Shown here in pieces: positions 4,333 through 5,663 of a stretch of 5,663 nt of DNA. Below the pieces are notes generated by a model. That model was not told where the DNA came from. It saw only the letters and a list, made by a program, of their open reading frames with translations, and did no database searches. Positions within the stretch are counted from its first letter, which is position 1, and every line of letters starts with the position of its first letter. Source of the stretch: Acidobacteriaceae bacterium (GTDB lineage: Bacteria > Acidobacteriota > Terriglobia > Terriglobales > Acidobacteriaceae); contig JAICMT010000126.1 of the NCBI GenBank assembly GCA_025929125.1, forward strand, positions 1-5,663, in the 5' to 3' direction. A program made the position numbers and the translations under genes.

Positions 4333-5663
4333 TTACGCTTGTGCGGCGTCCCGTGCCAGTCTCAGCCCTGAGAACTGCCAGCGGGTGGAAGGAGCGAAGA
4401 AGTTCCGATAGGTAGCGCGGATATGCGTCGCCGGAGTCACGCACGAACCGCCACGGAGCACCATCTGCGACGACATGAACTTACCGTTGTACTCGCCCAA
4501 TGCGCCGGGCAGCGGACGGTAACCTGGGTACCCGGTATACGCCGACGAGGTCCACTCCCATACATCACCGAACATCTGCTGAAGTCCTCGTCGAGCCGAC
4601 GCGCGAGCCGGGTGCAGCACGCCGGTCTCCAGCATGTTGGCCTGGGAAATGAACTGTGAGGAGCTTTCGCCCGGCAATGGATACGTCAGCAACTCGGGCC
4701 GTTGCGGCGCACCTCGCAGCAGCGTACCAAGCTGGCCCGCAGCATACTCCCACTCGAACTCGGTCGGGAGCCGCACTCCGGGCGTGTGCCGTGCTGCCCA
4801 GCGAGCAAAAGCATCCGCTTCGAAGAAGCTGAGATGGCAGACCGGTGTCTCGGAGAGGTCGTCGAGCGCCTGCCAGCCGGACAGCGTGTAGATTCTCCAG
4901 CCTGAGTTGGTCGCCAGGTCCTGCTGCCAATAGAGTGGCGAATGCCATCCGTGCTCGCGCATCAAAGCCCATCCCTCAGAGAGCCACAGCTCGGGCCGCG
5001 TGTAGCCGCTGTCGTCCATGAACGCAAGATATTCGGCACAGGTCACCGGCCGTGTAGCGATCGAGAACGGCGCGATATAAACCGTGTGTCTCGGCGTCTC
5101 ATTGTCAAAGCAAAAGCTCTCGGTATTTGCCGGTTCCGGTGCGAAGCCCACCAACGATAGGCCGGGATCGAAGGCGAACCATTCCACTGGCGGCGCAATG
5201 GCATCGCCTGCCGCTTGCATTGCGGAATCATGGTAGGCGGGGTGGAGCGGATTGGTGAACAGCGCGTGCTTGATATCGGTAGCGATCAGCTCCTGGTGCT
5301 GTTGCTCGTGCTCAAGTCCCATCACAATCCGGCGCACAGCCTCGGCGTTGGCGGGATAATCCGGTTGCGACTCAAGCAGCCGACCGATCGCCGCATCCAC
5401 ATGTGCCCGGTAACGGAGAATATCGGAGAGAGGCGGTCGGGAAAAACTGGCACGCAGCGATTTCGCGGGCATTTCGCCAAGTGAGTTGTAATACGAGTTG
5501 AAGAGCCAATGAAAATCAGGGTGGAAATCCTGATAGCCGGCGAGGAAATCACGCAGCACAAATGTTTCGAAGAACCAGCTGGTGTGTGCCAGATGCCACT
5601 TGGCGGGGCTGGCCTCAGGACAGGACTGCACCATCAGGTCTTCCGGCGAGAGTGGCTCGATGA
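4333..5663 (-). CDS. egtB: Hercynine oxygenase / sulfoxide synthase EgtB, N-terminus outside window
   Basis: EgtB is a non-haem iron enzyme that uses oxygen to join a thiol (gamma-glutamylcysteine or cysteine) to C2 of the hercynine imidazole, forming a sulfoxide. The frame stays open to the right edge: nine codons (IEPLSPEDL) precede the ATG at 5634 and match the usual family N-terminus, so that ATG is internal. Counting from it, a DinB-like domain carries KWHLAHTSWFFETF, with H17 the probable first iron ligand; FHWLFNSYYNSLG (41-53); and HEQQHQE (109-115), the HX3HXE motif giving the other two histidines. The formylglycine-generating-enzyme-like domain follows, with FGDVWEWTSSAYTGYPGY (355-372), LRGGSC (393-398), and THIRATYRNFF then RWQFSGLRLARD (403-429). 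These are standard for bacterial EgtB. Which thiol it uses cannot be settled here. It is the upstream gene of a two-gene set with egtD. OvoA is less likely because its methyltransferase domain would be fused. Confidence 0.95.
   Translation of the reverse strand, partial: IEPLSPEDLMVQSCPEASPAKWHLAHTSWFFETFVLRDFLAGYQDFHPDFHWLFNSYYNSLGEMPAKSLRASFSRPPLSDILRYRAHVDAAIGRLLESQPDYPANAEAVRRIVMGLEHEQQHQELIATDIKHALFTNPLHPAYHDSAMQAAGDAIAPPVEWFAFDPGLSLVGFAPEPANTESFCFDNETPRHTVYIAPFSIATRPVTCAEYLAFMDDSGYTRPELWLSEGWALMREHGWHSPLYWQQDLATNSGWRIYTLSGWQALDDLSETPVCHLSFFEADAFARWAARHTPGVRLPTEFEWEYAAGQLGTLLRGAPQRPELLTYPLPGESSSQFISQANMLETGVLHPARASARRGLQQMFGDVWEWTSSAYTGYPGYRPLPGALGEYNGKFMSSQMVLRGGSCVTPATHIRATYRNFFAPSTRWQFSGLRLARDAAQA

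Noticed and set aside
4565..4972. Open - frame of 135 codons inside egtB
   Set aside because: It lies wholly within egtB on the same strand in another frame, with a Cys/Arg/Ala-rich shadow composition.
5632..5634. ATG at 5634 as the egtB start
   Set aside because: The nine codons to its right continue in frame with the family's usual SPEDLMVQS-type N-terminus, so the true start is outside the window.
4333..5663. OvoA (5-histidylcysteine sulfoxide synthase) instead of EgtB
   Set aside because: The C-terminus ends after the SGLRLARD motif with no fused methyltransferase, and a separate EgtD follows immediately.

Overview
The window looks like ordinary chromosomal DNA from a free-living, aerobic, moderately GC-rich bacterium. 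The gene set is a threonine ammonia-lyase with a C-terminal ACT domain, an RsuA/RluB-type pseudouridine synthase, MsrA, and an egtB-egtD pair. The wording of the EgtB and RluB motifs resembles what I associate with Acidobacteriota (Terriglobia-like soil bacteria). That placement is a guess from memory, not something the sequence proves. I see no mobile element, CRISPR array, rRNA, tRNA or phage signature.

Layout, left to right. Positions 1-717 (+) hold the C-terminal part of threonine ammonia-lyase, cut by the window edge. Positions 721-1278 (-) hold an uncharacterised 185-residue helical protein with a Lys/Ala-rich N-terminus, tail-to-tail with the lyase and 3 bases from it. Positions 1279-1466 form a divergent intergenic region. 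Positions 1467-2372 (+) hold a complete RluB/RsuA-type pseudouridine synthase. Positions 2373-2694 form a 322-base region with no convincing gene; it contains a 10-base perfect palindrome next to a possible promoter and leads into msrA. Positions 2695-3171 (+) hold msrA from a GTG start. Positions 3196-3230 hold a strong hairpin plus T-rich tract between convergent genes. Positions 3236-4297 (-) hold egtD from a GTG start. Positions 4333-5663 (-) hold egtB, whose first residues lie beyond the right edge.

Functionally, egtB and egtD form a compact ergothioneine operon read leftwards, egtB first and egtD 35 bases downstream. EgtD trimethylates histidine to hercynine, and EgtB joins hercynine to a thiol donor as a sulfoxide. 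No egtA, egtC or egtE is visible, so thiol-donor supply and the final C-S lyase step must be encoded elsewhere or outside the window. MsrA, which repairs oxidised methionine, converges on this operon, giving a small neighbourhood of oxidative-damage defence. The left half is unrelated housekeeping: amino-acid metabolism and ribosomal RNA modification.

I did not find a convincing undescribed system. The best leads are the unassigned protein at 721-1278 and the long msrA leader.
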